Shown: positions 18,184 to 26,790 of the stretch, piece after piece | Layout: each line of letters begins with the position of its first letter | How positions within the stretch are numbered: position 1 is the stretch's first letter | From: Chrysophaeum taylorii | Lineage: Eukaryota > Sar > Pelagophyceae > Pelagomonadales > Pelagomonadaceae | Assembly: GCA_029834535.1 (NCBI GenBank) | Contig: JAQMWT010000461.1 | Coordinates: forward strand, 1 to 37,344 | Direction: 5' to 3' | DNA length: 37,344 bases | Notes under the pieces: model-generated | What the model saw: only the letters and a program-made list of their open reading frames with translations | What the model was told of the DNA's origin: nothing | Databases searched by the model: none | Position numbers and translations under genes: made by a program

Positions 18184-18885
18184 GTGGTCAATGTGATTAA
18201 GGTCGAATTCGATGTAAATGTGAAAATCATATTATCTGATGCATTCTCAACTTTTCGCTGTGAAGCATTCTACCCCCTCAAGGTGCAGCTTGGTCTCCAA
18301 TTCCAAATCCTTGGTCGCCACCTCCACCAGCGGAATTTTGCTGAAAACATTTTCAAAGAAAACACCCGAGGCACGGTAGTTCGCCTCCTCAACCTTCGCA
18401 GCGTACGCATCGAAGGAAAGTCTATTGCCGCCGAGTATTATCACCCATTTGCTCTACTGCATAAGATCCAAGCCGACAGCCAGCGCCCTCATGGACTGCC
18501 CTCGCGCACAAACATGGCATGCACCGTCCCCCGGCGCATCATGTCACCCATTTCACCGCTCTTAAAGCTCCTTCCCTTTGGTGAACCTGTCAAAGTCACA
18601 AGCTGGAACCCTCCAGCGTCTTCGCCTCTTACTTTCATAGTAACAACTATCTCCCGAACCTCCCCGGCACGGACCGATTTATCCGTGATGTTCACAGCTC
18701 TATCCTGCTTGTACATCAAGGGGGATATGGAAAAATCGTCACCTCTAACGACTTTCACGTTGACGCAGACATGCCAGTCAACCGCAACAAGGAGATCGAA
18801 CGGATCAAAGCACTCGAGCACAGATCCCAGCAGAGGCACGACAAGAGGACCCGCTCCCAGCTATAAGCGAACAGCAAATGCCTGA
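18184..18885 (+). pseudogene. Copia integrase second half, frameshifted
   Basis: Begins V-K-I-I-L-S-D-A, which fits the strand with the second catalytic Asp. It then reads a region in which conserved motifs are only partly in phase: an A-x-E-Y-Y-H-x-F-A-L-L-H-K-I stretch similar to the helix after the catalytic Glu, and L-x-P-F-G-E-P-V near 18570, the usual copia F-G-x-x-x motif. The catalytic Glu is not visible in this frame, so an indel lies between about 18260 and 18400. Confidence 0.6.
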
Positions 18886-19231
18886 AGCTGGACAGGAATC
18901 GATAGATGAGGGCGAGACTCAAGATGACGACCATGATGATAAACCTGAAGAAGATGACGACGAGCACAAAGAACCGGATCCAACTCCCGCTGCCGATCCA
19001 AGTCCCGTCAGCGACGAGACACCTGAACAGGATTTTTCGTTCCTCAACCGGCCACCCCCGCCGGATGGTAGCATTCCGATGCCCAAACGAAAAGATCGCC
19101 TAGAGGTTGCTCTCGACGATTCAGGTTTTACTCCAGTTCTCGTGCATCGCAACCAGAGCGACAAACTCAAGGCAGATCTCAAGGAAGAACGCGGATTCCG
19201 CGTCCCTAAGGATCAACACTCTATGTCGTGA
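18878..19231 (+). CDS. Acidic linker between copia integrase and RT
   Basis: The 117-codon frame starts with a strongly acidic stretch (DEGETQDDDHDDKPEEDDDEHKE), then Pro-rich sequence, then a basic patch (PMPKRKDRLE). Copia polyproteins usually have such a low-complexity linker between integrase and RT. No catalytic domain is expected here. It stops at 19229, and a new frame (19228-19788) of unknown function follows. Confidence 0.55.
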   Translation: MPEAGQESIDEGETQDDDHDDKPEEDDDEHKEPDPTPAADPSPVSDETPEQDFSFLNRPPPPDGSIPMPKRKDRLEVALDDSGFTPVLVHRNQSDKLKADLKEERGFRVPKDQHSMS

Positions 19232-19788
19232 AACGTGTTGACGATGGAACACTCTTCACCAAACGCGCATTCTCGCCTCCCGAGTATGGTCGCAACTGGA
19301 AATGCCAGCAGGAGCAATCCACGGCTCGCGCCACAGCCAACATGTCCAGCACATTGATGTTCCTCATCCGTGTCAGCGCTCTGCACCAGGGCCACGCCGT
19401 CAGCATCGCATCTGACCTCAACATTAGAAGGGATGCTAAGCCGCCAAACGATGTCCCGAAAGGATGTCTCCTAGCAAATACCACACAAGACTACGGTATC
19501 ATGGGCGGCACTGCACTGGATCTGCAGAGAGAAACCGACGCGGAACTCTTGTGTGTCGACTGCCCAAGGAAGCCGCACCATTCATCTGTATTGGTCGACC
19601 ACCAGGACAACGACAACTCTGTTCTCGAGAGCTACGTGTGCCATGACGAACTGTCACCGGCAGAGTACTATGCGCGTCCGTCAATGGAACCAAGAATTCT
19701 GTTGTGTGGGCTCCTCCCTTTTGTGGGACATCTCAGCGCATCAGCACTACCATCTAGCTTCTCGTCACAGGCATGCCTTCATGCATGA
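19228..19788 (+). CDS. Unidentified copia ORF before RT
   Basis: The 186-codon frame reads mixed sequence with several Cys (LLCVDCPRKPHH) and no known domain. It lies where the integrase-RT linker continues. Other frames of the same stretch are less convincing. It may be partly out of phase with the original protein. Confidence 0.3.
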   Translation: MKRVDDGTLFTKRAFSPPEYGRNWKCQQEQSTARATANMSSTLMFLIRVSALHQGHAVSIASDLNIRRDAKPPNDVPKGCLLANTTQDYGIMGGTALDLQRETDAELLCVDCPRKPHHSSVLVDHQDNDNSVLESYVCHDELSPAEYYARPSMEPRILLCGLLPFVGHLSASALPSSFSSQACLHA

Positions 19789-19869
19789 TTCTGGCGAACT
19801 CGGACACCTCTTTCTAAGTCAAAGTGATCCGAATCAAGATATTCTCCAAGAAGTCATGGACTCTATGAC

Positions 19870-20780
19870 TTGCAGCACATCGATCACGTCGTGTTACAAC
19901 TCGCGACTGCTGAAGATATTGTCTATGAGCCCGAAAAGATTGTCGAACTCAAAGGACGACTCCGCGAAGAAGGTAAGTTAAAGCATACCGCTTCGATTCG
20001 CAATGAAATTGAAGGCTTGTGCTTCAACGGTGTCTTTAAGCTTGAACCTTTACCGCCAGACCGTTTCGTTCGTCTATCTCGACGACGAAACTCGTGCTGA
20101 AGACCAAGTATTTTGCTGACGGCACCCCAGACCGCTACGAAGCTCGTCGTCTAGTTGCCCGAGGTTTCTTGGCACGTGTCGGCATTGACTTTTATGCCAC
20201 ATCTTCACCGACCGCGATGCTCGCCACCAACCGGTTATTGCTCGCCATCGCTGTGAAGCACAAACTCCCGGTCGCACACGCGGACATTCCGCAGGCATTC
20301 ATCCAATCGGCGCTCGATCGCCCGGCAGCGTGGATTGGCTTACCTCGAGGAGGAGGAATACGTGTCTCGCAAAATCTTATCCAGCAGATGATACAGAAGA
20401 ACCATCCAGAGTCCAAGCTCGCTCTCCGACTCGTCAAGGCTCTCTATGGCCTGAAGCAGTCAGCTTTGTTGTGGAACATCAAACTCGACTCGTTTCTTCG
20501 CCAACATGAGTTCGAACGCTCACAAGTCGACACTTGCCTCCATATCAATTGGGATCGATCTATCAAAACAAATGGGTGTTCTACTATCCGTTTCAGTCGA
20601 TGACGACTATTGATCACTGGTACCAACACCGCCAAAATCAAACCTCTTCGCACCGCTTTGGAGAAGGAATATGGCAAAGGTACGTGGCACGACAACATCA
20701 GATCCTTCCTTGGTATCGATGTCCAATAAAATGTCTCGGCTGGTCATCTCACTACGAATGTAGGCAGCGAAGATCTCACC
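19870..20780 (+). pseudogene. Copia reverse transcriptase (RVT_2), frameshifted at the catalytic motif
   Basis: The frame from about 19975 gives I-R-N-E-I-E-G-L and G-V-F-K-L-E-P-L-P, the usual copia RT entry. The frame 20094-20603 gives K-x-K-Y-F-A-D-G-T-P-D-R-Y-E-A-R-R-L-V-A-R-G-F, H-A-D-I-P-Q-A-F (catalytic Asp at about 20283) and L-V-K-A-L-Y-G-L-K-Q-S. The expected Y-V-D-D is present only as S-V-D-D in a third frame (about 20598-20612), and L-L-I-T-G-T-N-T follows in yet another, so indels flank the active site. L-G-I-D-V ends the recognisable part near 20725. Confidence 0.92.
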
Positions 20781-20783
20781 AAG

Positions 20784-21365
20784 ATGCTTGCTGAGCATAA
20801 GCTCAACCTACATAATATGGACGTCCCCTATTCGGACATCCTCACTCGAAAGCCTCCTGCTAAACTTCTCTCAGACTTGGCTCCTACCTTAGACGTATTA
20901 CGCCAACATTTTCCTCACTACTGTGGCACACTAGTATTTTACTCGTCAGTCGGCCTGATATTACCACTTTGTGCAACAAATGCTGCAAGGGCATGCATGC
21001 ACAATCCTGATCAGACCCACCTTTTGCACTTGTCTGTTTTACTTCGCTACTTAAAGGGTACTCCGACTGATTCACTCGACTATTCATCCGACTCTATTAT
21101 CCCCTTTATATTCAGCATCTGATCAGCCGCTATTCTGAACTGCATCACCTTCGTTTACCTATTATTCGTTTTACTGATGCATGTTTTGTTGACCGCTCTG
21201 AGCCTCGCTTGCGATTCAATTCTGGTGCGTGTATCTTACGAATCTTTGGCAATTTCGTATTTTGGTCTAGCAAACGTCAAACTCTTACTGCCAAAAGCAC
21301 ACCATGGAAGCTGAACTCATCGCCGCCAGCGCAGCCGCCGATGAATGTCACTGGTATTTGACCAG
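20784..21365 (+). pseudogene. Copia RT thumb/connection and RNase H, frameshifted
   Basis: The frame 20784-21122 carries the connection region (H-L-S-V-L-L-R-Y-L-K-G-T, L-D-Y). A second frame reads R-F-T-D-A-C-F-V-D-R-S (first RNase H Asp, about 21170) and F-V-F-W-S-S-K-R-Q-T-L-T-A-K-S. After a shift near 21300, M-E-A-E-L-I-A-A-S-A-A-A-D-E-C-H-W-Y supplies the catalytic Glu helix. These are standard Ty1/copia RNase H motifs. Three frames are needed. Confidence 0.9.
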
Positions 21366-21810
21366 CAGCTATTGTCCTCCCACCCTTATTTATTTTCGTG
21401 TGATCAAGCTCACGCTATTTCCCCTGCTTATTGATAACGCTAGCGCACTACGTGTCGCTAATTAATCATCCTAAAGAAGTCAGTGCTCCCTCTCGTCATA
21501 CGTCAACTTACGAGAATTTCGCATTCGTGACTACCAAGCCACCACCTCGGTCATTCGTCCTCTCTGGTGTCCTACTCTTTACCTTTCAAAACTCCTATCA
21601 CGCAATTTCTTTTTTCACAAGTTCAAAAAAAACCGTGGTGTTCACTACTCCACCTCCTCCTGACCGCCTTCTCATCAAGTTACTCCTTCAGCTACTCTTC
21701 TTCCACCGTACGACTCTGTCGAGAGCACTCTCTACATTCTTGTAAATGGTAAGACGACGCTCCCTGCTTAGTTTTTGATCCATTTGATTTCGGTCTATCC
21801 GTAGAGGATA
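21366..21810 (+). other. Copia 3' untranslated part and polypurine tract
   Basis: Short C/T-rich frames without recognisable protein. AGAGGATAGAAAA at about 21803-21815 is purine-rich and directly precedes the right LTR, as expected for the polypurine tract that primes plus-strand synthesis. Confidence 0.5.
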
Positions 21811-22056
21811 GAAAATCTGAAATAGGGTTATTAGTACCCCCCCTATTCTAGGGTTATTAGTTCCCTTAACTTTAGCACCAGCACCTAATTTGATTTAAGA
21901 AAACGGTGTGTTATTCATTCATTCATTCATTCATTCAGACCGGCTGTCCTCGTAACTTTAAGAGAGACAGATTCGAGGACAGACTATACTACTGTTCTCA
22001 CGCTCTGCTGAAGGGTAACACAGTTAGTTAGTTGTTGAAATTACTGTTCACTAAGA
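21811..22056 (+). repeat. Right LTR of the copia element
   Basis: Matches both halves of the left LTR. Differences are mainly small repeat gains: (ATTC)6 here against a single ATTC in the left copy, GTTAGTTAGTTG against GTTG, and TTATTAG against TAG at two places. The end is placed at CTAAGA (22056), where similarity to the left copy ceases. Confidence 0.8.
21913..21936 (+). repeat. (ATTC)6 microsatellite inside the right LTR
   Basis: Six perfect ATTC units. The left LTR has only one at the corresponding place (12946), so the array grew in, or was lost from, one copy after insertion. Confidence 0.95.
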
Positions 22057-22661
22057 CTTTGATGACCGACCGACCGACCGACCGACCGACCATGCCAGCT
22101 CGCAATGCTCGTACCAGTGGACACAAATACGGTCTCGCCGGGGGGGGCGACCCAGCCCGCAGGAATTCGGCCGGAACTGTCGAGCAGGTCGATGAGCATG
22201 TCTCGTCTACGCCATTGGTGACACACGACGCGCACCGCAATCGAGGCGGGATTCGGACCCGCGAGAACCGTGCGGGTTGTGGTGTCGGTGGTGCCGGGCA
22301 CGAGGACGGCGAAGTCCGCCCTGAGGAACTCGTCGTAGAAGGCGCTGGTGATGTTGACAACAACGAGCTCGTCGGGGATCCGCAAAATGATCGCGTTGCA
22401 TACGACTCGCAGCTGAGATGTTGATAGGCAAGCACCGGAGCAGCTGCCAATCCTGATGGAGTCTTCAGTCAAAGGGAAACACCAGATCCTCGAGCCAGTT
22501 CCCAACGTTTTCGGCCGGCCGCCTCGTGCAAGCATGGGTAGAGCCAACCATCGGCGTCGTCGGCGCGCGGTCCCAGCAGCAGCAGCAACAATCGAGTCGT
22601 CCGTCACCACGAAGCAGTCAGTCCACGAATGCGAAGATCTCGGTCCCGGCGGCGACGACAT
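22041..22661 (-). CDS. Hypothetical protein, minus strand
   Basis: The long minus-strand frame is open from 23222, but its upstream half is low-complexity. The ATG at 22661 (MSSPPGPRSSHSW) begins the more protein-like part: an Ala/Arg-rich segment, then alternating hydrophobic strands such as VVCNAIILRIPDELVVVNITSAFYDEFL and a late WVAPPGETVFV. The C-terminus is made by the (GACC)7 repeat (GRSVGRSVG). I do not recognise a family. The minus frame looks more protein-like than the plus frames of the same DNA, but no homology supports it. Confidence 0.3.
   Translation of the reverse strand: MSSPPGPRSSHSWTDCFVVTDDSIVAAAAGTARRRRRWLALPMLARGGRPKTLGTGSRIWCFPLTEDSIRIGSCSGACLSTSQLRVVCNAIILRIPDELVVVNITSAFYDEFLRADFAVLVPGTTDTTTRTVLAGPNPASIAVRVVCHQWRRRDMLIDLLDSSGRIPAGWVAPPGETVFVSTGTSIASWHGRSVGRSVGHQSLSEQ
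22064..22091 (+). repeat. (GACC)7 microsatellite just outside the right LTR
   Basis: Seven perfect GACC units begin eight bases after the end of the right LTR. Confidence 0.95.
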
Positions 22662-22868
22662 ACATAGCTTGTACCTGCCGAAAATAAACAAATAAGTCTG
22701 ACGTCCGTGCCGGCTCAGAGACGTCTGCCAACCAAGGGACCGAGGATACCACCGAAGCTTAAAGGAATCTTTGGCGCGCAAAAAAAAAACGACGATCGCC
22801 TCTCGATTAAACCACGCCACCGACGGCCTGGAACATGCTTTGGGCCGACCGACCGGAGGAGCGCACCA

Positions 22869-22893
22869 TCCGATCCGATCCGATCCGATCCGC
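22869..22893 (+). repeat. (CGATC)5 short tandem repeat
   Basis: Five perfect CGATC (GATCC-phase) units. No reading frame across this site is convincing. Confidence 0.9.
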
Positions 22894-23210
22894 CGACTTT
22901 TGGTTGTTGCTGGCCGCTCGGACGATGACCAGATAGTGGCCTGGTACAGTTCTCCACTAAAGGCCGGCCGTCGCCTCCTGAAACGAAAAGGCCGTCTCAC
23001 CACGCCAAAAATGCTTCCACGATCCGCTTCGTATATTTGTTTATGTCCCAGCTGGGATGGTAAAAAAAAAAAACCGGGTCGTCGCTCTTGTAAGTACTTG
23101 TATGGCAACGACATGGATTTCTCCGGCACGCGAGGGAGCTGCGTGCGGACGGACTGCACGGGCTTTCGAATCGCGGCTTTAAAACGTACGTCCGTTAGTT
23201 CGCCTTCGAT

Positions 23211-23480
23211 GGGAAACGACACGAGTCCGATTCTCTACGAGGAGCTCGTCGACCAGCTCGATCTCGACGGAATTGTTGACGTCGGCGAAGACGGGAAGAA
23301 GAAGCAGGTATTGTGGAGGAATTTCGACTTGGAGCTGTTCAGGACGGGGTCCAGTACATAATGTTCGGCGACTTGGGCTACGCGCGCAACGACGTCCTCC
23401 AAACTGCTTTCGAGGGCGTTTGTTTTGTTTTCCCCGCCGATGCTGAAACGCGGTTCAACTATATCCCGTGGAATGAATGA
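23211..23480 (+). pseudogene. DDE transposase C-terminal remnant (DDE_Tnp_4, PIF/Harbinger-like)
   Basis: One frame (23211 to about 23300) reads S-P-I-L-Y-E-E-L-V-D-Q-L-D. The next (from 23295) reads E-E-E-A-G-I-V-E-E-F, then D-G-V-Q-Y-I-M-F-G-D-L-G-Y, L-Q-T-A-F-E-G-V and E-T-R-F-N-Y, and stops at 23478. The G-D-x-G-Y motif with the following P/A-F and R-F-N is the pattern of the second Asp region of DDE_Tnp_4 transposases. The N-terminal catalytic part and the final Glu region are missing. Family recognition is by eye and moderately certain. The stop is created where a (GAAT)5 repeat begins. Confidence 0.5.
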
Positions 23481-23490
23481 ATGAATGAAT
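23471..23490 (+). repeat. (GAAT)5 microsatellite
   Basis: Five GAAT units that coincide with the end of the transposase-like frame, where the expected M-S-x-x-R motif is lost. Confidence 0.95.
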
Positions 23491-23639
23491 GGGCCTTCAG
23501 CTTTGCGGCAAATTCTTCTTCTTCCACGTCGCGACCGTGAAACTGCCGCGTCTGCGGCCATGAAACTGTCTGCGGCCATGAAACTGCCAGCTCCTTCGGC
23601 AGCCCCGCCCCAGATCTCCCGGATTACCTCGTATCTCTT

Positions 23640-24362
23640 AGCGCCGTCTAAGAATCGTCGTCGTCGTCGGCAGTGTTTGTTTTTTATGGATGGAAAAGGG
23701 TGGGCTCTCTGACTGGGTCTTCCTTCTGGTGGTTAAACGTTCTTGCAGCACGAGTTCTATCTGCTTTGCTGGCCGCTTCGTTCGCTGCATCTTTCTCGAT
23801 CCGCGCCTTATCCACTTCCATCCGCTCCTTCTCCAACTTCTTTTCTTCGGCCTCTGCCTTCTTTTCCAGGTACTTGGCAAAAGCCTTGTCGAAATCGCCG
23901 TCATCGTCACACCACCCGGCTTCGTCAAGTCGACCACGGGAGCCGCACGCGAAAGGGGAACCTTCGCTCTCTTCTTCTTCTTCGGCTGCCCACCCGACTC
24001 GCAGCCCTACATTCGTTGCATGGCGGTGTTCAACGTAGCGTTGCCGATAGACTCGATCTTCCCCTGCTCGGCGGCCCTCTCTTTCCGCTCGGCGGCGACG
24101 GGCGGTCTTTATTCTCAAAAGCCTGCCGTTGCTGTTCGACCACCACGCGCTCGTACTCACGTCCTCCTTGTCATTCTTGCCCGCGTCCTTCCTGCCTCCG
24201 CCTGCTCGGCGACAGCCTTGATCCCCGCTCCTTGATCAACTTTTTCTCGGCTTTGTAACGCCAACGTTGGTGGGGCCTTGGTGAACTCCGCGCACAAATC
24301 CCCCCACCACATCTTCGTCTTCGTCTTCGTCCTGTCCTCCCTCGCGTTAAAAAACAGCACAC
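23640..24362 (-). pseudogene. Charged coiled-coil protein frame, possible Myb-like transposon partner
   Basis: Minus-strand frames join into one coherent protein. 24360 to about 24250 gives M-W-W-G-D-L-C-A-E-F-T-K-A-P. Other frames give KAEKKLIKERG and REYERVVVEQQRQAFENKD. Then comes a basic patch P-K-K-K-K-R-A-K that could be a nuclear signal. The frame ending at 23684 gives DFDKAFAKYLEKKAEAEEKK, a charged coiled coil. The layout (Trp-containing start, basic patch, long coiled coil) resembles Myb/trihelix-type proteins encoded beside PIF/Harbinger transposases, which would fit the neighbour at 23.2-23.5 kb. That link is inference. At least three frame changes are needed. Confidence 0.4.
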
Positions 24363-24365
24363 CCA

Positions 24366-24392
24366 GTTAGTTCGTTAGTTCGTTAGTTAGTT
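24366..24392 (+). repeat. (TTAG/TTCG)n tetranucleotide repeat
   Basis: About six units of TTAG with TTCG variants, just upstream of the minus-strand coiled-coil frame. Confidence 0.9.
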
Positions 24393-24537
24393 GCAAGGAC
24401 GAAGAAGGTCTCCTTGATCTTCGGGTCCGCCAGGTGCTGCTGCTGCTGCTGCTGAACTTCAACTTAGGCGCGAAGAACATCTGGAAGTTTCCATTTTCTT
24501 TTCCGCGCGTGCGAACTTTGAGGCTTTCTGCTAACCA

Positions 24538-24987
24538 GAGGTGGCCGTCTACCTCGCGTACATCCTCAAGTACGACTTGTTCAGGTCCGCCCTGGTGGAG
24601 ATGCCCGAGGATGGATGGTACGACCACGCGCGGATGATGATGTTTTCTGATTTGACCATTTTTCGCTGATAAGGAGCGGGAGATCACGCGCTAAGTACCT
24701 CGCGGCGCTTGCTTGACGAGTACGCTATCGTTGTTTGCCGGTGTCTCCAGAAGCAAGACGACTTCCAACGCGACTTGCTCCAGGACCGCCTCGCGAATTT
24801 GCCGCCTCGCGAATTTAAGGACGGAACTACTTCGCCCGGACGTACTCTCGGCACGGCTAGAACTTGGCTCTCCCCTTCTATCTCCTCTATCATACATTGC
24901 CCTTCGCTTCATTGATCATTGTGTCGCGACGAGCGTTGGCGGACGGCGAGAAAGGCCGGCTGGGCTGTTCTTCGAGGAGCGTCTTTA
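24538..24987 (+). pseudogene. Fragments of an unidentified plus-strand reading frame
   Basis: 24541-24669 reads V-A-V-Y-L-A-Y-I-L-K-Y-D-L-F-R-S-A-L and ends at TGA. 24709-24915 reads L-L-D-E-Y-A-I-V-V-C-R-C-L-Q-K-Q-D-D-F-Q, and 24713-24988 ends RFIDHCVATSVGG. All three look helical and coding-like, but I cannot assign a family or join them with confidence. Confidence 0.25.
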
Positions 24988-25108
24988 GACGACGTCTATA
25001 GAGAGAAAAAATGACCCCTTTAGTCTCACACTCACAGAAATCGCTGTGTCGACGAACACCGTGCTGCTGCTCTTTGTGCCGTAAGAGGACAGGGACGAGT
25101 AGAGTGGC

Positions 25109-25110
<2 letters not shown>

Positions 25111-25140
<30 letters not shown>

Positions 25141-25141
25141 C
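25111..25141 (+). repeat. (TAAC)7 microsatellite
   Basis: Seven TAAC units in an otherwise gene-poor stretch (24990-25140). Confidence 0.95.
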
Positions 25142-25819
25142 CCTGCAGGGGCGGCTGTGCTCGTAGTTGAAATCGTCGTCGTCTTTTTTTGCCATCATGG
25201 ATGGAGTGCGTCGTGCAAACAAGGAGCGAGAAGGCAGGCGATTGTTGGCGATAGCATGGCCCAGACTAGTGGCAGTCCACGCAAGGCTGTCGAGCGTCGT
25301 GGGGGTAGAAGACGCGTCGAACCAAGCGAAGCGTCGACGACGTCGCGTACGGCCGTCGAGACAAATGGCACGCATCTCCTGCACAATAGTAGTCTCAACA
25401 GCTACGGACTTTTTTGCCAGCCAGATGAAGATGAAGATGAGGATGAGGCAGCCATCCTCCACACACCCCGACGCGGCGTGAGACCTAAACCGCGCTCGAG
25501 CCGTTCCTACATTTATTCGAAGTCGACGGGGAAATAAATGATAGTTGATGGCATCTACGAGACTGGGCAATAGAATTCCGCCCGGCGAGACGAAGCGAAA
25601 ATAGATCGAGGTAACTGACAAGAGAGCGTCATGGCCAAGCGGGGATTCAGCGCCACTGAGCCTGGTGGTGACCGCACGGCCATATCGAGCCAGAGCGTGC
25701 GAACGCGAGACTCCACGGTAAAACAACGTCGAGTTGAGCATGCGCGGACGACGTGCAGCAGACGATGGTATTAAAAATACGAAGAAGGTCGTCGTGCTGG
25801 TGCTCGATGTGATGTGCAC
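25130..25819 (-). CDS. Hypothetical 229-codon minus-strand ORF, low confidence
   Basis: Opens with ATG at 25819 (MHITSSTSTTTFFVFLIP) and stops at the edge of the TAAC repeat. It contains a hydrophobic run (CLILIFIFIWLA) that comes from GAA/GAT-rich triplet DNA on the other strand, and an Asp-rich end (KKDDDDFNYEH). Plus-strand frames over the same DNA (25197-25481, ATG with KKDRRA-type basic content, and 25157-25537) are about as plausible. I do not recognise any of them. Confidence 0.2.
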
Positions 25820-26097
25820 GCACTCGAATTCAGGTAATAATCAAACCTAATTTAATTTTGGTTTGATCAAACTTCTTCGAAAAATCACATCAACCTTGTC
25901 GTCGTATTTTTCGAGTCTCCTACGGATGAATTAGCACTACAGGGGTGTCAGCGATCTTCCGGTTGTTGTTGGCACCCCTTCGCATCGTATTTTTTGCCGA
26001 CTATTGTATGGCGAGAGTTGAGAGGTGGTCGTAGGTGCCCGAGCAGCTTGCTGTGATACGACGCAAGCAGCGTGCTAGGATCCGAAGCTGATGGCCT
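25820..26097. other. Gene-poor stretch with one AT-rich hairpin
   Basis: ATCAAACC (25840-25847) and GGTTTGAT (25860-25867) can pair around a 12-base AT-rich loop. The rest shows no gene. The stretch leads into the light-harvesting gene copy, and I see no definite TATA box. Confidence 0.5.
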
Positions 26098-26743
26098 ATG
26101 TACAAAAGCCACAGCACTGCCGTCGTTGGGCGTCGGTTTCTCGCTTCGACGGTTCATAACAAAAAAGGATCTTCTTCTTCTTCTCCAAGGTCGTCGTCGT
26201 CGGCTGCTGCCTTCGCGCCTCCCGCGCAGCCCCCAAGACCGTCGCAGCAAGGCCTTCGAGACCGACCTCGGCGTCCAGCCCCCGCTCGGCTTCTTTGATC
26301 CTCTCGGCCGACGCCGACCAGGAGAAATTCGAGCGCCTCCGCTACGTCGAGATCAAGCACGGCCGCATCTCGACGACGTGCTTGCCGTCCTCGGCCTGGA
26401 TCGCGACCAAGGCGGGGATCTTCCTTCCGGGCACCATCGACTACTCGGGCACCAAGTTCTCGGACGTCCCGACGGGCTTTGGTGCCTTCTCCGCGATCCA
26501 ACCGGCAGTTATCGCCCAGATCGTCGCCTTCGTCGAGCTCTTCGTGACGAAGGACTCGGCCAACGGTGCCGCTCCCGGCGAGTTCCCGGGCGACTTCCGC
26601 AACGGCACGCTGGACTTTGGGTGAAGGGATTCGCTCTCGGCCGAGGAGAAGCTGAGCAAACGTGCGATCGAGCTCACAACAACGGCCGCGCTGCCACGAT
26701 GGGCATCCTCGTGGTCAGCGAGGGCCCCGTTGCTCGCGCGTAG
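26098..26743 (+). pseudogene. Fucoxanthin-chlorophyll a/c light-harvesting protein (FCP/LHCF), disrupted
   Basis: The ATG at 26098 opens a presequence whose A-A-A-F-A-P (residues 36-41, about 26203) matches the ASAFAP-type cleavage motif of secondary-plastid targeting. A second frame gives K-A-F-E-T-D-L-G-V-Q-P-P-L-G-F-F-D-P-L. A third gives D-Q-E-K-F-E-R-L-R-Y-V-E-I-K-H-G-R-I-S (helix 1 with its chlorophyll ligands), W-I-A-T-K-A-G-I-F-L-P-G, I-A-Q-I-V-A-F-V-E-L (helix 2) and G-E-F-P-G-D-F-R-N-G-T-L-D-F-G. A TGA at 26622 stands where relatives have Trp. E-E-K-L-S-K-R-A-I-E-L (helix 3 start) follows, and N-N-G-R-A-A-T-M-G-I-L is in yet another frame. All three membrane helices are represented, so it was full length. 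The product would bind pigment in the thylakoid. As written it cannot be translated whole. Confidence 0.92.
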
Positions 26744-26773
26744 ACCCAAGAGAGTATTGTAATGTGAACCGAT

Positions 26774-26790
26774 GTAAATAAAAAAAAATC
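26774..26790 (+). terminator. Poly(A) signal-like AATAAA behind the light-harvesting copy
   Basis: GTAAATAAAAAAAAA lies about 30 bases after the last stop at 26743. AATAAA is the common eukaryotic polyadenylation hexamer, and the spacing suits the upstream gene. Confidence 0.45.

Larger units (their letters stand above)
11646..22056 (+). mobile_element. Decayed Ty1/copia-type LTR retrotransposon
   Basis: The order gag-like, integrase (17.8-18.9 kb), RT (19.9-20.7 kb) and RNase H (20.8-21.4 kb), with integrase before RT, is diagnostic of Ty1/copia. Related LTR sequences lie at both ends (11646-13052, interrupted, and 21811-22056). Internal sequence is C-rich and G-poor on the coding strand. 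Many frame changes and stops show that this copy is not autonomous as written. Subtracting the 1.2-kb insertion in the left LTR gives an element of about 9.2 kb, long for copia because of a large unrecognised coding stretch at 15-17.8 kb. Confidence 0.85.

Noticed and set aside
22771..23361. 196-codon plus-strand ORF as one complete gene
   Set aside because: Its first two thirds are low-complexity and cover the CGATC repeat and an A-run. Only the end (from about 23211) joins the transposase-like frame.
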